From Streptococcus oralis Uo5 (lineage in GTDB: Bacteria; Bacillota; Bacilli; Lactobacillales; Streptococcaceae): DNA of 64,000 nucleotides. The notes beneath the pieces are model-generated. The model did no database searches and was not told the DNA's origin. It saw nothing but the letters and a program-made list of their open reading frames with translations. This document shows, piece after piece, positions 53,715 through 62,767 of this stretch. A program made the translations under genes and the position numbers. How positions within the stretch are numbered: position 1 is the first letter of the stretch; each line of letters starts with the position of its first letter. The DNA lies in assembly GCF_000253155.1 (NCBI RefSeq), contig NC_015291.1, forward strand, positions 1,211,001 through 1,275,000, in the 5' to 3' direction.

Positions 53715-54622
53715 CGTTTTTCTACCTCAACTTTTTCATATGTTTCTTTAATAAATTCCGCTGTTGCCAAGTCATCCGAGAAAGTAGTTGCTGTTCCGCA
53801 AGCTACTCCCCATTTGAAGGCCTCTACTGCATCTTTAGATTTGACAAATTCACCTGTAAACCCAGCAACCATAGAGTCACCAGCCCCGACTGAATTTTTG
53901 ACTGTTCCCTTGATAGGTTTGGCGAAGTAAGCTCCCTCAGCTGTGACAAGAAGTGCACCGTCCCCAGCCATAGAGATGATAACGTTTTGAGCACCTTTAG
54001 CTAACAATTCTCGAGCATATTTCTCGATTTCATCTAAACTTTCGAGTTTCACTCCAAAGATAGCTCCAAGTTCGTGATTGTTTGGTTTAACCAAAAGTGG
54101 CTGGTAGTCCAAACTATCAATCAAGGTCTGTCCTTCAAAGTCACAAACCACTTGCGCACCAGTCTGGCGTGTCAAGGCAATCAAATCCTTATAGATAACA
54201 TTGCCTAGGTTCTTAGCACTCGAACCCGCAAACACCACCGTATCTTCTGCTGTCAAACTAGACAAAATAGCTTTCAATTCTTCCAGCTGAGCTGGTTCCA
54301 CATTTGGACCTGTTCCATTGATTTCTGTTTCTTGGTCTGCTTTAATCTTGACATTGATACGAGTATCTTCTGCTACTTGGACAAAACGAGTTTCGATTTC
54401 TTCCTCTGAAAGGGTATCTGTGATAAATTTACCAGTAAATCCTCCGATAAATCCAGTCGCAGTATTAGGAATATCCAAGCGCTTCAAAACACGGCTAACA
54501 TTGATTCCTTTCCCACCAGCAAACTTATCATCACTGTCCATACGATTGACACTGCCGACTTGAACTTGCTCCAAGCGCACGATATAGTCTATGGATGGAT
54601 TAAGTGTGACTGTATAAATCAT
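53711..54622 (-). CDS. fruK: 1-phosphofructokinase
   Basis: 303 aa PfkB-family sugar kinase: N-terminal MIYTVTLNPSIDYIVRLEQV, KFAGGKGINVSRVL, and the catalytic GAGDSMVAGF near residue 252. Converts fructose-1-phosphate to fructose-1,6-bisphosphate. Overlaps fruR by four bases. Confidence 0.95.
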   Translation of the reverse strand: MIYTVTLNPSIDYIVRLEQVQVGSVNRMDSDDKFAGGKGINVSRVLKRLDIPNTATGFIGGFTGKFITDTLSEEEIETRFVQVAEDTRINVKIKADQETEINGTGPNVEPAQLEELKAILSSLTAEDTVVFAGSSAKNLGNVIYKDLIALTRQTGAQVVCDFEGQTLIDSLDYQPLLVKPNNHELGAIFGVKLESLDEIEKYARELLAKGAQNVIISMAGDGALLVTAEGAYFAKPIKGTVKNSVGAGDSMVAGFTGEFVKSKDAVEAFKWGVACGTATTFSDDLATAEFIKETYEKVEVEKR

Positions 54623-55359
54623 ACTTCTATTACCTCCGTTTTCTTCTTAATAGCCTGCAAGAGCTCATGCCCTTGACTTGTGATGACAATAGCGCGTTTA
54701 AGTGGTGCTACCTTGGCAAAGCAAGTTTGACCAATCTTTGACGAATCAACCAAGACATAGGTTTGTTTGGCATTCTCTAAAATAGCACGCTTAACGGCTC
54801 CCTCCTCCATATCTGGAGTCGTATAATAACCATCGTCGACACCATTCATCCCGATAAAGGCACGGTCAAAGTGCAATTGGTTAATTTGATTAAGAGCAAC
54901 TCCACCGATACATGCATCTGTTGCCATCTTGACACTCCCTCCAACCATGACAGTTGGAATCTGTTTTTCAACCAACTGAACCGCATGGTGAATGGAGTTG
55001 GTCACAACTGTGATATTCTTATTAACCAATTCCCTGATTAAAAAAGCAGTTGTCGTTCCAGCATCGATAAAGATAACATCTTTTTCCTTGATAAGAGAGG
55101 CTGCTTTCTGAGCCAGTAACTTCTTCTCTTGAAGGTTTTTGACAGATTTTTCTTGGATGGTTTCTTCTTCCTGCAAGGAGTGAGGTAGTTCTGCTCCACC
55201 ATGCACACGGCGAAGCTTGTTTTCCGCCTCCAACTCATCCAAATCTCTTCGTACCGTTGATTCTGATGTTTCTAATAGACTAACCAATTTTTCTAGGGAA
55301 ACTACATGATGTTGATTTAACTCCTCTAAAATCAGTTGCTTCCGCTCAGTTTTTAACAC
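54619..55359 (-). CDS. fruR: DeoR-family fructose operon repressor
   Basis: 246 aa from a GTG (MLKTERKQ); a TTG one codon upstream is possible. AGGAGG lies seven bases before. N-terminal winged HTH (VSLEKLVSLLETSESTVRRD) and a sugar-phosphate sensor domain with IDAGTTTAFLIREL. Probably senses fructose-1-phosphate and represses its own operon. Confidence 0.9.
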   Translation of the reverse strand: MLKTERKQLILEELNQHHVVSLEKLVSLLETSESTVRRDLDELEAENKLRRVHGGAELPHSLQEEETIQEKSVKNLQEKKLLAQKAASLIKEKDVIFIDAGTTTAFLIRELVNKNITVVTNSIHHAVQLVEKQIPTVMVGGSVKMATDACIGGVALNQINQLHFDRAFIGMNGVDDGYYTTPDMEEGAVKRAILENAKQTYVLVDSSKIGQTCFAKVAPLKRAIVITSQGHELLQAIKKKTEVIEV

Positions 55360-55371
55360 CAAACCACCTCC

Positions 55372-55419
55372 TGTTATCGTTTACACTATTCATTCTAGCA
55401 CATTCTCTACCAAAGTCAA
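55372..55419 (-). promoter_or_regulatory. fru operon promoter with cre-like site
   Basis: -35 TTGACT (55414-55419), 16-base spacer, extended -10 TGCTAGAAT (hexamer 55392-55397). GTGTAAACGATAACA (55372-55386) matches the cre consensus at all but the first position and lies just after the start site, where CcpA would block transcription. Confidence 0.7.
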
Positions 55420-55520
55420 GCATTTTTTATCATTTTCTGTCAAATTCTATCATTTTTCTTATTTCCAAAATTTTTATTGCAAGATAAGTGGCTTTATGGT
55501 AGACTATTTGAGTAAGTATT

Positions 55521-55608
55521 GGAAGATTACTCAAGAGGCTTAAGAGGCCGTGTTGGAAACGCGGTAGGCGTGTAATAGCGTGCGTGGGTTCGAATCCCAT
55601 GTCTTCCG
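55521..55608 (+). tRNA. tRNA-Ser (GGA anticodon)
   Basis: 88 bases with a long variable arm. Acceptor GGAAGAT/GTCTTCC, T arm GTGGGTTCGAATCCCAT, anticodon loop TTGGAAA. CCA not encoded. Confidence 0.93.
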
Positions 55609-55616
55609 TAGAAAAA

Positions 55617-55647
55617 AGAAAAACTGCACCTCAATGCAGTTTTTTCA
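55617..55647 (+). terminator. Terminator after tRNA-Ser(GGA)
   Basis: AAAACTGCA-CCTCAA-TGCAGTTTT with six Ts. Confidence 0.85.
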
Positions 55648-55728
55648 TCGCTCTAAGAACAATATATAGGAATGAAAGGCTGAGTTACTCTAACTATCAC
55701 ACCACTTTTTTGTATCCTAATTCATAAA

Positions 55729-55763
55729 AAAACAAGTAGTTTATTAAGACTACTTGTTTTTCT
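55729..55763. terminator. Terminator after lipoprotein gene
   Basis: AAAACAAGTAGT/ACTACTTGTTTT inverted repeat with T-rich flank, 15 bases past the stop codon at 55778. Confidence 0.85.
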
Positions 55764-55777
55764 TTTAAATCTTAGGA

Positions 55778-56737
55778 TTAGATATTGCTTTTATCTTTTT
55801 TATCTGAAGATTTGTCTGTTGATTTATCAGTGGATTTGTTTGAAGATTTATCTGAAGACTTGTCTGTTGATTTATCATTAGACTTAGTTGAGTTTTTACG
55901 GACAATTTTATCATAACCTTCTGTATCATCAAGCAACTCTGTCGCCAAAGTACGGTAATCTTCTTGAGAAATCAGCCAGTTTCCATCCTTATCCTTTGTT
56001 AATTTGATTTCAGTATCAAAATCACCAGTAGTGAAAGGTGTATGAGCTAAGTTAGGGTCAACGTCACTGTAGGTTGAGAAATCTTTCTTGAATAGATGCT
56101 CAAAAATCCAGTAAGAAACCAATGTTTGGTAACGCTTGATGTCAACGTTTGAACCAGCTTGATTGTATTTACCTAGGTTATCAACACCTCCAATAAGAGT
56201 AGTGAGAACTTCCCTTGTAGATGAAGCCAATCCTTTAGAGTGTAACTTCTTAGAGTTAAAAGTAACAGTCGCTGTATTTCCTGATTCATCAACCTTCACG
56301 TCTTTAACAGTGTAAGAACCGATATCTTGATATAATCTACGTCTCATCTTCAAGAAACCTGAAATGGTTTCTTCTGGAGTTTCTACAGGGAAATCTTTGT
56401 GCCATTGTACTGAGTAAGTAGACGCAGGTGAAAGCCCTTCTTCTTTGATTTTTTCACTTGTTTGAACTGCAAACACGGCCTCAGTCCATTTTTCATAAGT
56501 GTCGCCATAAATCTTCTTAAATCGAGCAGAGTCGCTAGTAAGAACTGAGTCTAAGAGAATTTCAGCATCTTTTGTAACTTTTTCTTTAACTTCTGCTGCT
56601 TCATCCTTCTTCTCAACTTGTTCCGTATTCTCCTTGTTATCAGAAGAAGCTTCAGATGACTGATTAGAAAATACAGAACATGCACCCAAGACAACTGTTG
56701 AAAGTGCTAAGATACTTAGTAACTTGATCTTTTTCAT
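55778..56737 (-). CDS. Lipoprotein of unknown function
   Basis: 319 aa. Signal peptide with lipobox VLGAC (Cys20), then a Ser/Glu/Lys-rich linker, a folded domain from about 60 to 275, and a C-terminal tail of four-residue repeats (KSTD/KSSD/KSSN, about ten units). Anchored on the outer face of the membrane. No family recognised. GAGGTG precedes the ATG. Confidence 0.8.
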   Translation of the reverse strand: MKKIKLLSILALSTVVLGACSVFSNQSSEASSDNKENTEQVEKKDEAAEVKEKVTKDAEILLDSVLTSDSARFKKIYGDTYEKWTEAVFAVQTSEKIKEEGLSPASTYSVQWHKDFPVETPEETISGFLKMRRRLYQDIGSYTVKDVKVDESGNTATVTFNSKKLHSKGLASSTREVLTTLIGGVDNLGKYNQAGSNVDIKRYQTLVSYWIFEHLFKKDFSTYSDVDPNLAHTPFTTGDFDTEIKLTKDKDGNWLISQEDYRTLATELLDDTEGYDKIVRKNSTKSNDKSTDKSSDKSSNKSTDKSTDKSSDKKDKSNI

Positions 56738-56816
56738 GTTTCACCTCTTTATGAAAATTTACTCTTGGAGACCACCTCCAAGGATAGTTGCTTAGAAAAA
56801 CACTGGGTTTATCTAA

Positions 56817-56904
56817 CGGAGAATGGGGGATTCGAACCCCCGCGCCAGTTACCCGACCTAACGATTTAGCAAACCGTCCTCTTCAGCCTCTTGAGTAATT
56901 CTCC
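56817..56904 (-). tRNA. tRNA-Ser (GCU anticodon)
   Basis: 88 bases. Acceptor GGAGAAT/ATTCTCC, anticodon stem ACGGT/ATCGT with loop TTGCTAA, long variable arm, T arm GGGGGTTCGAATCCCCC. CCA not encoded. Confidence 0.93.
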
Positions 56905-56925
56905 ACTAACACACTAGAATAAATA

Positions 56926-56970
56926 GGATACAACGAAGGATACTACGAAGGATACTACAAAGGATACAAT
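56926..56970. repeat. 12-bp tandem repeat
   Basis: Unit GGATACTACGAA in three full copies (56926, 56938, 56950) with one or two changes, then a partial fourth. It lies between tRNA-Ser(GCU) and the 3' end of ssrA. Confidence 0.75.
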
Positions 56971-57002
56971 TTGGAAAAAATCTACTGTATACCTGTTCAT
57001 AA

Positions 57003-57347
57003 TGGAGCCGGTGGGAGTCGAACCCACGTCCAAACACCTGCTAACATATTTGTCTACAACCATAGGTTATGTATTGTTTTAACAGTCCCTCGACACATAA
57101 CTCAAGCCTAGGAACTGCGAGTCTATTAATCTCTTATCAAACCACTAGACAAGGCTTGATCGTATCTCGCTAATCATAAGACCTGTTATTGAACACGAGC
57201 AATCCAAATCAGGTCACGCCTGCTGGTTTTTAGGCAGCTAGAGCGTAAGAAGTGTTATTTTTTGCAGTTATATTTAACTGAGCGTTTACGTCGCTACACG
57301 GGTTGCAAAATATGCCTCATAATGCCTGTCGAATCCGTAACGACCCC
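57003..57347 (-). ncRNA. ssrA: tmRNA (transfer-messenger RNA)
   Basis: About 345 bases. The 5' end GGGGTCGTTACGGATTCGAC pairs with the 3' end CGGCTCC; T arm GTGGGTTCGACTCCCAC. The tag frame reads AKNNTSYALAA then TAA, the streptococcal form, targeting nascent chains for ClpXP/ClpAP type proteases. A TATAAT lies at 57362-57367; 5' processing is likely. CCA not encoded. Confidence 0.96.
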
Positions 57348-57405
57348 AGGATGTTAGAACTATTATAACCTATCTTCAAAAAAAATGCAAAATCAAGCCG
57401 TTTCT

Positions 57406-58041
57406 TTAGAAAAGAACCCCTTTTAAGGCTTCTGATAAGGCTTGATAACCGGCTACACTTAGATGGAGGCCATCCGTTGTATAGGCTGATTGAAGTTGCC
57501 CTTCTGAATCTGTCAAACTATCATAAATCGGCACAAAATCTACCTGCATATAGGCGGATGCTAGAGCCTCATAGGCTTGATTCCATTCTCTAATCTTTTC
57601 ATTGGTTCGGATATAAACAGTCTGCTTGTATTTCTCTCCCTCATTGACTGGCAAAATGGAAAGGAGCTTTATTTGTGACAGCGGATAATCTCGGGCAATC
57701 GATTGGATTACACGCTCAAGATTATCCAAAGCATCATTCATGGGAATATCTTTTCCAATATCATTTGTCCCTATTAGGAGAACAATTTGATCCACAGCAT
57801 CACCATACAGATGGGAATCAAGATTGTCTAGTAGAAACCCCGTCTGGTAACCTCGGATGCCTCGATTAACAATCGTCTTGGCAGTCCCGAGTAACTCTTG
57901 CAAAGGGTAGTATTCTACAATCGAATCGCCGATAAAAATCATATCTGGTTCTAAAAGAGAAATCTGATTGAGTTCACGATACTTGGTTTGAATCTTTGCT
58001 TGCTCTTTTAGAAGCCAATTTTCTAATAACTGTACTGCCAC
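57406..58041 (-). CDS. SGNH/GDSL hydrolase
   Basis: 211 aa, GTG start preceded by GAGGG. Block I FIGDSIVEYYP (nucleophile Ser), Gly in NRGIRGYQ, block III LLIGTNDIG, block V DGLHLSVAGY with the Asp/His pair. Platelet-activating factor acetylhydrolase-like intracellular esterase; substrate unknown. One base separates it from the upstream HAD gene. Confidence 0.9.
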   Translation of the reverse strand: MAVQLLENWLLKEQAKIQTKYRELNQISLLEPDMIFIGDSIVEYYPLQELLGTAKTIVNRGIRGYQTGFLLDNLDSHLYGDAVDQIVLLIGTNDIGKDIPMNDALDNLERVIQSIARDYPLSQIKLLSILPVNEGEKYKQTVYIRTNEKIREWNQAYEALASAYMQVDFVPIYDSLTDSEGQLQSAYTTDGLHLSVAGYQALSEALKGVLF

Positions 58042-58042
58042 C

Positions 58043-58870
58043 TTATCCCTCTTTCTCTAACCACTTTTCTAGGACCTGATAAACGCCCGCCTGGCTGTTA
58101 GCTGGTGCTAGGGCAGTCGCAACTGCCTTGACATTATCATCTGCATTTTCCATAGCATAGGCAATTCCAGCCAGCTCTAACATTTCGACATCGTTTTCAC
58201 TATCACCAAAGGCCATGATTTGTTCCGATTTCAAATTCCAGCGCTTGAGTAATTCTTCCAATCCCCAGGCCTTGTGAATCCCAGCTTGGAGGATGTCAAT
58301 ACAGCCATAACCGCTGGAAACAGCTCTTACACGACCATCAAATAAATCATTAATTTCCTGCAAAACTGAACTAGAACATTCTTCACCAACGACCATGCTC
58401 ATCTTTAGAACTCCTCCAAAGAGGTCTGAGTTTAGCTCATCCACAAAATTGGTCCTTTGGTAAAGTTTTTCAATCATCTCTGGAGTCATAAATTTTTCCA
58501 GGTCTGTAAAAACCGTTCCTTCCTTGACAAAACTCCCATTCATACTGGTAACGACGAACTGATCTCGACACTCCCTCCCTTTAAAATGAAGGAGAGCCTT
58601 GTCAACCATAGCATCATCCCAAGTCTGGGCCTGAAGTAGCGTATCATACTCAAATATACGAGCGCCGTTAGCAACAACCAAGATCACTCGACTCGCCAAG
58701 TGCTCCAATAATTGCCTCATACGGTGAACTTCATTCCCTGTCGCAATGACAAAACGGATATCCCTTTGATCCAGCTGATCTAAAATCTTTTCCAAGCGGG
58801 GCAGATCTAGCTGCCCCCTCGGGTCTAGCAAGGTTCCATCCATGTCTGTTGCAATTAATTTAATCGTCAT
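58043..58870 (-). CDS. Cof-type HAD-IIB phosphatase
   Basis: 275 aa from ATGACGATT at 58870 (AAAGGAG upstream; an adjacent ATG at 58873 is also possible). ATDMDGTLLDPRG nucleophile motif, conserved Lys in the cap region, and GDSENDVEMLELAG. Sugar-phosphatase like, substrate unknown. Middle gene of a three-gene operon. Confidence 0.88.
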   Translation of the reverse strand: MTIKLIATDMDGTLLDPRGQLDLPRLEKILDQLDQRDIRFVIATGNEVHRMRQLLEHLASRVILVVANGARIFEYDTLLQAQTWDDAMVDKALLHFKGRECRDQFVVTSMNGSFVKEGTVFTDLEKFMTPEMIEKLYQRTNFVDELNSDLFGGVLKMSMVVGEECSSSVLQEINDLFDGRVRAVSSGYGCIDILQAGIHKAWGLEELLKRWNLKSEQIMAFGDSENDVEMLELAGIAYAMENADDNVKAVATALAPANSQAGVYQVLEKWLEKEG

Positions 58871-58893
58871 CATATCTCCTTTAGAGTGAGCGT

Positions 58894-60213
58894 CTACCAC
58901 TTCAACCCTACATGTTCATTCATTTCTTTATAGGCCGTGTCAATTCGTTCCTTGGTCGCCTCGTCCAACTTGTCACGATGACTGCCTCCCTCGATGAAGT
59001 CCTCTAGGATATAGGTCTGATAAAGGAAGAGCGGATAGCCTTCTGGAGAGTAAGTTCCTTTGGGTGTTCGATTGACCCAAGTAGGATGCGCTTTGGCCGT
59101 TTCAATCCTAGTCTTGCCATCTTTTTTCTTAATGGTCACATCCATGAGAACACCGCGCTCCGTCCACTTGGCATTTTCCTCATCTTGCATGGTTTCAATA
59201 CGTTGATTTGAGAGGAAATTCCCCATGGAGTAGATGATCAGTTTTTTGTCACCATCTTTTTCAACTGTTTCAGCGGGTTCAACGACGTGAGGATGCCCTC
59301 CAAAGATAATATCAGCTCCCCAGTCCACCATCTTGTGGTACAGTGTTTTCTGTTCTTCCGTTGGTTCTAGCTGGTACTCAATTCCCATCTGAGGCATGAT
59401 GACAGTAATATCCGCCTCCTTCTCAGCACGCTCGATTTCTGCCTTCATCTTATCTTCATTCAGGTCAGAAAGATAGCGATTATAGTCCTCTTGAGAGATA
59501 TACTGCTCAATGCCATTAAAACCGTAGGAATAGGCCAGGAGAGCTACCTTGATACCATTGACTTCCTTGATGACTATAGGAGCTTGGTCTCGGGATTCAT
59601 GTGTGTAGACTCCGATGGGTGTCATTCCAGCCTTTTCAATAGCTTGAGCCGTTGAAACCACTCCCTCTATCTGTGAATCTAGGATGTGATTGTGAGCTAG
59701 GTCTAAAACCTGATAGCCCGCATCCTTGATTGCATCCATGACTTCTCCTGGTGCATTAAAGAGAGGATAACCTGCCAAGTAGTGGTCCTTGTTCACCGTT
59801 CCTTCAAAGTCACCAATCACCAAATCCGCTTGTTTGAGCCAGGGTTTTACATACTCAAAATTTTCATGGAAATCATAGGTCCCATCTTCTTTAAGAGCTG
59901 TTCGGTAGATGGGGATATGGTAGAGAAGGTCACCATTTGCCATGATACGTGCCGTCGTTTCACCAGATTGATCTTCCTTGGATTGACCAGCCGTCCTGTC
60001 AGAATCAAGAGTTTGGCTACTAGTACTTGTTCCCTTACTACCTTGTACTGCTCGAACTAATAAGTTCCCTCCCATGGATAAGGCAACTGCAAGCAATAAC
60101 ACAATAATAAACTGGGCATTGGTCCAGGATTTATAATTCCGAAAGAAATCCACACTAGTTCTCCACACCCCATAAAGAGAGCCCTGAGACCGTCTATCTT
60201 GTCGCTTTTCCAT
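58894..60213 (-). CDS. CapA-like metallophosphoesterase, membrane-anchored
   Basis: 439 aa. One membrane helix (about 34-54), Ser/Thr-rich linker, then the PGA_cap domain: ANGDLLYHIPIYR, IGDFEGTVN, LDLAHNHILD and FGGHPHVVEP. CapA proteins take part in poly-gamma-glutamate capsules, but without capBC here a cell-envelope role is only inferred. GGGGGAA before the ATG. Confidence 0.87.
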   Translation of the reverse strand: MEKRQDRRSQGSLYGVWRTSVDFFRNYKSWTNAQFIIVLLLAVALSMGGNLLVRAVQGSKGTSTSSQTLDSDRTAGQSKEDQSGETTARIMANGDLLYHIPIYRTALKEDGTYDFHENFEYVKPWLKQADLVIGDFEGTVNKDHYLAGYPLFNAPGEVMDAIKDAGYQVLDLAHNHILDSQIEGVVSTAQAIEKAGMTPIGVYTHESRDQAPIVIKEVNGIKVALLAYSYGFNGIEQYISQEDYNRYLSDLNEDKMKAEIERAEKEADITVIMPQMGIEYQLEPTEEQKTLYHKMVDWGADIIFGGHPHVVEPAETVEKDGDKKLIIYSMGNFLSNQRIETMQDEENAKWTERGVLMDVTIKKKDGKTRIETAKAHPTWVNRTPKGTYSPEGYPLFLYQTYILEDFIEGGSHRDKLDEATKERIDTAYKEMNEHVGLKW

Positions 60214-60368
60214 CTTTATTCCCCCTTGCTTTTTGGTGCAAGTCTTTTCTTTTATTATACCACAGACAAAAGAGGAATACCGTTTATTATATTATTTTTT
60301 AGAAACTTCTGCGACTTTCTTTCTCGCCTATTTTGTGTTATCATGTAGAGGTAATGAAAGGAGAGAAA

Positions 60369-60980
60369 ATGTCTGCAATAGAACGTATTACAAAAGCTGC
60401 TCACTTAATTGATATGAACGATATTATCCGCGAGGGGAATCCAACTCTTCGCGCAGTTGCTGAGGAGGTCGCTTTCCCACTGTCTGACCAGGAAATCATC
60501 CTTGGTGAAAAGATGATGCAATTCCTCAAACATTCCCAAGATCCTGTTATGGCTGAGAAAATGGGGCTCCGCGGTGGTGTTGGATTGGCTGCTCCCCAAC
60601 TCGATATCTCAAAACGTGTTATTGCTGTTTTAGTGCCCAATATTGTGGAAGAAGGTGAAACTCCACAGGAAGCCTACGACTTACAAGCAATTATGTACAA
60701 TCCAAAAATCGTCTCTCACTCTGTTCAGGACGCTGCTCTTGGCGAAGGAGAAGGTTGCCTTTCTGTTGACCGAAACGTACCTGGCTATGTCGTCCGCCAT
60801 GCCCGTGTCACTGTTGATTACTTTGACAAGGACGGCGAAAAACACCGTATCAAGCTCAAAGGTTACAACTCCATCGTTGTCCAACATGAAATTGATCACC
60901 TAAACGGAATCATGTTTTACGATCGTATCAATGAAAAAGACCCATTTGCTGTTAAAGATGGTTTACTGATTCTGGAATAA
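60369..60980 (+). CDS. def: Peptide deformylase
   Basis: 203 aa from [16 protein letters not shown], the usual length of the Gram-positive type 2 enzyme; AAAGGAGAG lies upstream. Motif 1 GGVGLAAPQ, motif 2 GEGCLSV, motif 3 QHEIDHLNG (metal ligands Cys, His, His). Removes the formyl group from new proteins. Confidence 0.96.
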   Translation: MSAIERITKAAHLIDMNDIIREGNPTLRAVAEEVAFPLSDQEIILGEKMMQFLKHSQDPVMAEKMGLRGGVGLAAPQLDISKRVIAVLVPNIVEEGETPQEAYDLQAIMYNPKIVSHSVQDAALGEGEGCLSVDRNVPGYVVRHARVTVDYFDKDGEKHRIKLKGYNSIVVQHEIDHLNGIMFYDRINEKDPFAVKDGLLILE

Positions 60981-60981
60981 A

Positions 60982-61009
60982 GAAAATCCCGTTGCAAGAC
61001 GGGGTTTTG
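60982..61009 (+). terminator. Terminator after def
   Basis: AAAATCCCGT-TGCA-AGACGGGGTTTT. It directly abuts the trmH promoter, whose extended -10 begins at 61010. Confidence 0.8.
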
Positions 61010-61018
61010 TGTTATAAT
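61010..61018 (+). promoter_or_regulatory. Extended -10 promoter of leaderless trmH
   Basis: TGTTATAAT, then six bases (AGAGGC), then ATG. The -35 region would lie in the def terminator stem. Confidence 0.7.
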
Positions 61019-61024
61019 AGAGGC

Positions 61025-61807
61025 ATGAAAACAAATGATATTGTCTATGGCGTACATGCCGTTACAGAAGCCCTCCTTGCAAACACTGGAAATAAACTTT
61101 ACCTCCAAGAAGATCTTCGAGGTAAGAATGTTGAGAAGGTCAAGGAACTGGCTACAGAAAAGAAGGTATCCATTTCTTGGACTTCAAAAAAATCCCTCTC
61201 TGAAATGACCGAAGGCGCTGTCCACCAAGGTTTTGTTCTACGAGTGTCAGAATTTGCCTATAGCGAGCTGGATCACATCCTTGCAAAAACACGTCAAGAA
61301 GAAAATCCTTTGCTATTGATTCTGGATGGTCTAACTGACCCTCATAATCTGGGTTCAATCTTGCGAACAGCTGATGCGACCAATGTTTCAGGTGTCATCA
61401 TTCCCAAGCACCGTGCTGTCGGAGTGACTCCTGTCGTTGCCAAAACAGCTACAGGTGCTATTGAGCACGTACCGATTGCGCGAGTGACCAACCTCAGTCA
61501 AACCCTAGATAAACTCAAGGATGAAGGCTTCTGGACCTTTGGAACGGATATGAACGGTACCCCTTGCCACAAGTGGAATACAAAAGGGAAAATCGCCCTC
61601 ATCATCGGAAATGAAGGAAAAGGCATCTCTAGCAATATCAAAAAACAGGTCGATGAGATGATTACCATTCCCATGAATGGGCATGTTCAAAGCCTCAATG
61701 CCAGTGTTGCTGCAGCTATTCTCATGTACGAAGTTTTCCGAAACCGACTAATAAAAAAAGTTTCCAATCACTTGATTGGAAACTTTTTTCTTAACTATGT
61801 TCTGTGA
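61025..61807 (+). CDS. TrmH-family rRNA 2'-O-methyltransferase (RlmB-like)
   Basis: 260 aa from MKTNDIVYGVHAVTEALL. N-terminal substrate-binding domain, then SPOUT motifs: LLILDGLTDPHNLGSILRTA, IIGNEGKGIS and SLNASVAAAILMYEV. Methylates 23S rRNA (RlmB modifies G2251). No ribosome binding site; predicted leaderless. The family usually ends near VFRNRL; here the frame runs on for 18 codons through the terminator and stops at 61807 inside the convergent trxB. Confidence 0.9.
   Translation: MKTNDIVYGVHAVTEALLANTGNKLYLQEDLRGKNVEKVKELATEKKVSISWTSKKSLSEMTEGAVHQGFVLRVSEFAYSELDHILAKTRQEENPLLLILDGLTDPHNLGSILRTADATNVSGVIIPKHRAVGVTPVVAKTATGAIEHVPIARVTNLSQTLDKLKDEGFWTFGTDMNGTPCHKWNTKGKIALIIGNEGKGISSNIKKQVDEMITIPMNGHVQSLNASVAAAILMYEVFRNRLIKKVSNHLIGNFFLNYVL
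61756..61793. terminator. Terminator overlapping trmH 3' end and trxB
   Basis: AAAAAAAGTTTCCAATCA pairs with TGATTGGAAACTTTTTT (loop CT). Serves trmH and the convergent trxB, yet lies inside the trmH frame. Confidence 0.85.
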
Positions 61808-62702
61808 TAAATTTATAGGCTTCTTGACCAGCGATAGCCCCATCTCCAACTGCTGTTGTTACTTGGCGAAGGTCTTTCTGGCGAACATCCCCAACCGCAA
61901 AGATACCATCAACGGCAGTCTTCATGTGGTTGTCTGTTACAATCCAGCCTGATTGGTCTTGGATATTCAAATCCTTAACAAAATCACTAACAGGATCTAA
62001 ACCGACGTAGATAAAGACACCTCCAAAGGCTTGCTCAGTCACTTGACCAGTTTTCACATTTTCAAATACAACTGACTCTACTCTGTTTTCACCTTTGATT
62101 TCCTTGACTACAGAGTCCCAAATAAAGTTGACTTTCTCATTTGCAAAAGCTCGGTCTTGCAAAACCTTTTGAGCACGAAGTTCATCCCGACGGTGAACAA
62201 TAGTGACAGTCTTGGCAAAGCGAGTCAAGAAGAGAGCTTCTTCTACCGCTGAATCTCCACCACCGACTACGAGCAAGTCTTGGTCACGGAAGAAAGCTCC
62301 ATCACAGACTGCACAGTAGGAAACACCTCGGCTGTTCAGTTCTTCTTCTCCGGGAACCCCTAAGAGACGGTGTTTTGACCCAGTTGCCACGATGACAGTA
62401 CGGGTTTCGTAAACTTGATCATCAGTGATGACCTTCTTATAGTCACCCTTGTCTTCAATATTTTCAACGTAGCCATAAAGATGCTCCACTCCAAGGTTTT
62501 CAAGCGGTTCAAACATCTTTTCAGCCAATTCAGGTCCACTGATATTAGCATAACCTGGATAGTTTTCAATATCAGATGTATTATTCATTTGCCCGCCTGG
62601 CAGACCACCTTCTATCAAAGCCACTTTCAGATTGCTTCGAGCAGCATATAAGGCAGCGGTCATTCCCGCAGGTCCAGCACCGATAATAATCGTATCGTAC
62701 AT
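61791..62702 (-). CDS. trxB: Thioredoxin reductase
   Basis: 303 aa. FAD motif IIIGAGPAGMTAALYAAR, redox Cys pair CAVC in SYCAVCDGAFF, NADPH motif VVGGGDSAVEEALF, and ATTAVGDG-like GIFAVGDVRQK. Reduces thioredoxin with NADPH. GAAGGAATC lies upstream. Confidence 0.96.
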   Translation of the reverse strand: MYDTIIIGAGPAGMTAALYAARSNLKVALIEGGLPGGQMNNTSDIENYPGYANISGPELAEKMFEPLENLGVEHLYGYVENIEDKGDYKKVITDDQVYETRTVIVATGSKHRLLGVPGEEELNSRGVSYCAVCDGAFFRDQDLLVVGGGDSAVEEALFLTRFAKTVTIVHRRDELRAQKVLQDRAFANEKVNFIWDSVVKEIKGENRVESVVFENVKTGQVTEQAFGGVFIYVGLDPVSDFVKDLNIQDQSGWIVTDNHMKTAVDGIFAVGDVRQKDLRQVTTAVGDGAIAGQEAYKFITEHS

Positions 62703-62767
62703 TTCGATTCCTTCTTTCTTGTTGTAACTATCTTTATTCTAACTCATTCTTGCTAGTCACGCAAGGA

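Noticed and set aside
60992..61024. TTG start for trmH giving 11 extra residues
   Set aside because: It would lie upstream of the -10 box and inside the def terminator; the family begins at the ATG at 61025.
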